Source of the DNA: Hyphomicrobiales bacterium
GTDB lineage: Bacteria; Pseudomonadota; Alphaproteobacteria; Rhizobiales; OSC116
Length of the DNA: 5,633 nt
Reading direction: 5' to 3'
Assembly (NCBI GenBank): GCA_013214985.1
Contig: JABSRY010000184.1
Coordinates: 1 to 5,633, forward strand
A program made the translations under genes and the position numbers. Below, piece by piece: positions 5,491 through 5,633 of this stretch. How positions within the stretch are numbered: position 1 is the first letter of the stretch; each line of letters begins with the position of its first letter. The notes below the pieces were generated by a model. That model saw nothing but the letters and a program-made list of their open reading frames with translations, had not been told where the DNA came from and did no database searches.

Positions 5491-5512
5491 CATTAATCCG
5501 CTCAGATTAATG
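5491..5512. repeat. 8-bp inverted repeat upstream of the FGase-gapR promoter
   Basis: CATTAATC (5491-5498) and GATTAATG (5505-5512) are perfect inverted arms around the 6-bp loop CGCTCA. The site ends 10 bp before the candidate -35 box on the minus strand, a position suitable for an activator or repressor. There is no T run on either side long enough to make it an intrinsic terminator. Confidence 0.4.
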
Positions 5513-5606
5513 CATTATCAAAAAATAAAATTTATATGTTGTTAAGATTAAATTTAGGCCTTGCTCCCAACCTAGGTCGCATTTATGGTCTGCATATCAA
5601 TAAGTG

Positions 5607-5624
5607 ATTTGTTTTTTAACAAAT
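5607..5624. repeat. AT-only hairpin near the window edge
   Basis: ATTTGTT (5607-5613) pairs with AACAAAT (5618-5624) around TTTT. The stem has a single G-C pair and no following T run, so a terminator call is weak. The rest of 5513-5633 has no recognisable gene or RNA; a neighbouring gene may begin beyond the window. Confidence 0.25.
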
Positions 5625-5633
5625 TATGTGATA

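Overview
The main part of this window (about position 430 to 5633) looks like the chromosome of an AT-rich alphaproteobacterium, probably related to the Hyphomicrobiales/Rhizobiales. The evidence is the gene content: a GapR (UPF0335/DUF2312) nucleoid protein, a small-subfamily N-formylglutamate amidohydrolase-like protein, a YcbB-type L,D-transpeptidase beside a DUF882/YcbK-type peptidase, and the C-terminus of a Fis/NtrC-type regulator. Taxonomy is inferred from these families and cannot be fixed to a genus from the window.

Layout. Positions 1-423 are read on the minus strand as one uninterrupted open frame of 141 codons. It is built of 17-residue (51-bp) repeats with the core G-x-x-A-G-[Y/H/R], a style seen in phage tail fibres and adhesin-like stalk proteins. 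Near position 424 the repeat breaks in mid-unit and a different, plus-strand frame begins: the C-terminal linker and Fis-type helix-turn-helix of a sigma-54-type regulator whose AAA+ part is absent. Two truncated genes therefore meet head to head, which suggests an assembly or amplification chimera, or a real rearrangement. A non-coding stretch (828-1076) follows, holding a 20-bp AT palindrome and a possible promoter.

Next come two plus-strand genes. One is a 674-residue YcbB/LdtD-type L,D-transpeptidase (1077-3101). The other is a DUF882/MepK-like M15 peptidase with a long unexplained C-terminal extension (3227-4342). By analogy with the adjacent ldtD-mepK pair of E. coli, they would make and cut 3-3 (mDAP-mDAP) peptidoglycan cross-links in the periplasm. 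Convergent to them, across 32 bp, is a two-gene minus-strand unit: an N-formylglutamate amidohydrolase-family protein starting at TTG (5406-4675), then gapR (4650-4375). The last 227 bp (5407-5633) hold no gene. They contain a plausible promoter for the minus-strand unit and two AT-rich inverted repeats.

The least ordinary items are the GYxAG repeat protein with its abrupt boundary and the C-terminal extension of the MepK-like peptidase. No complete new defence or mobile system is visible.
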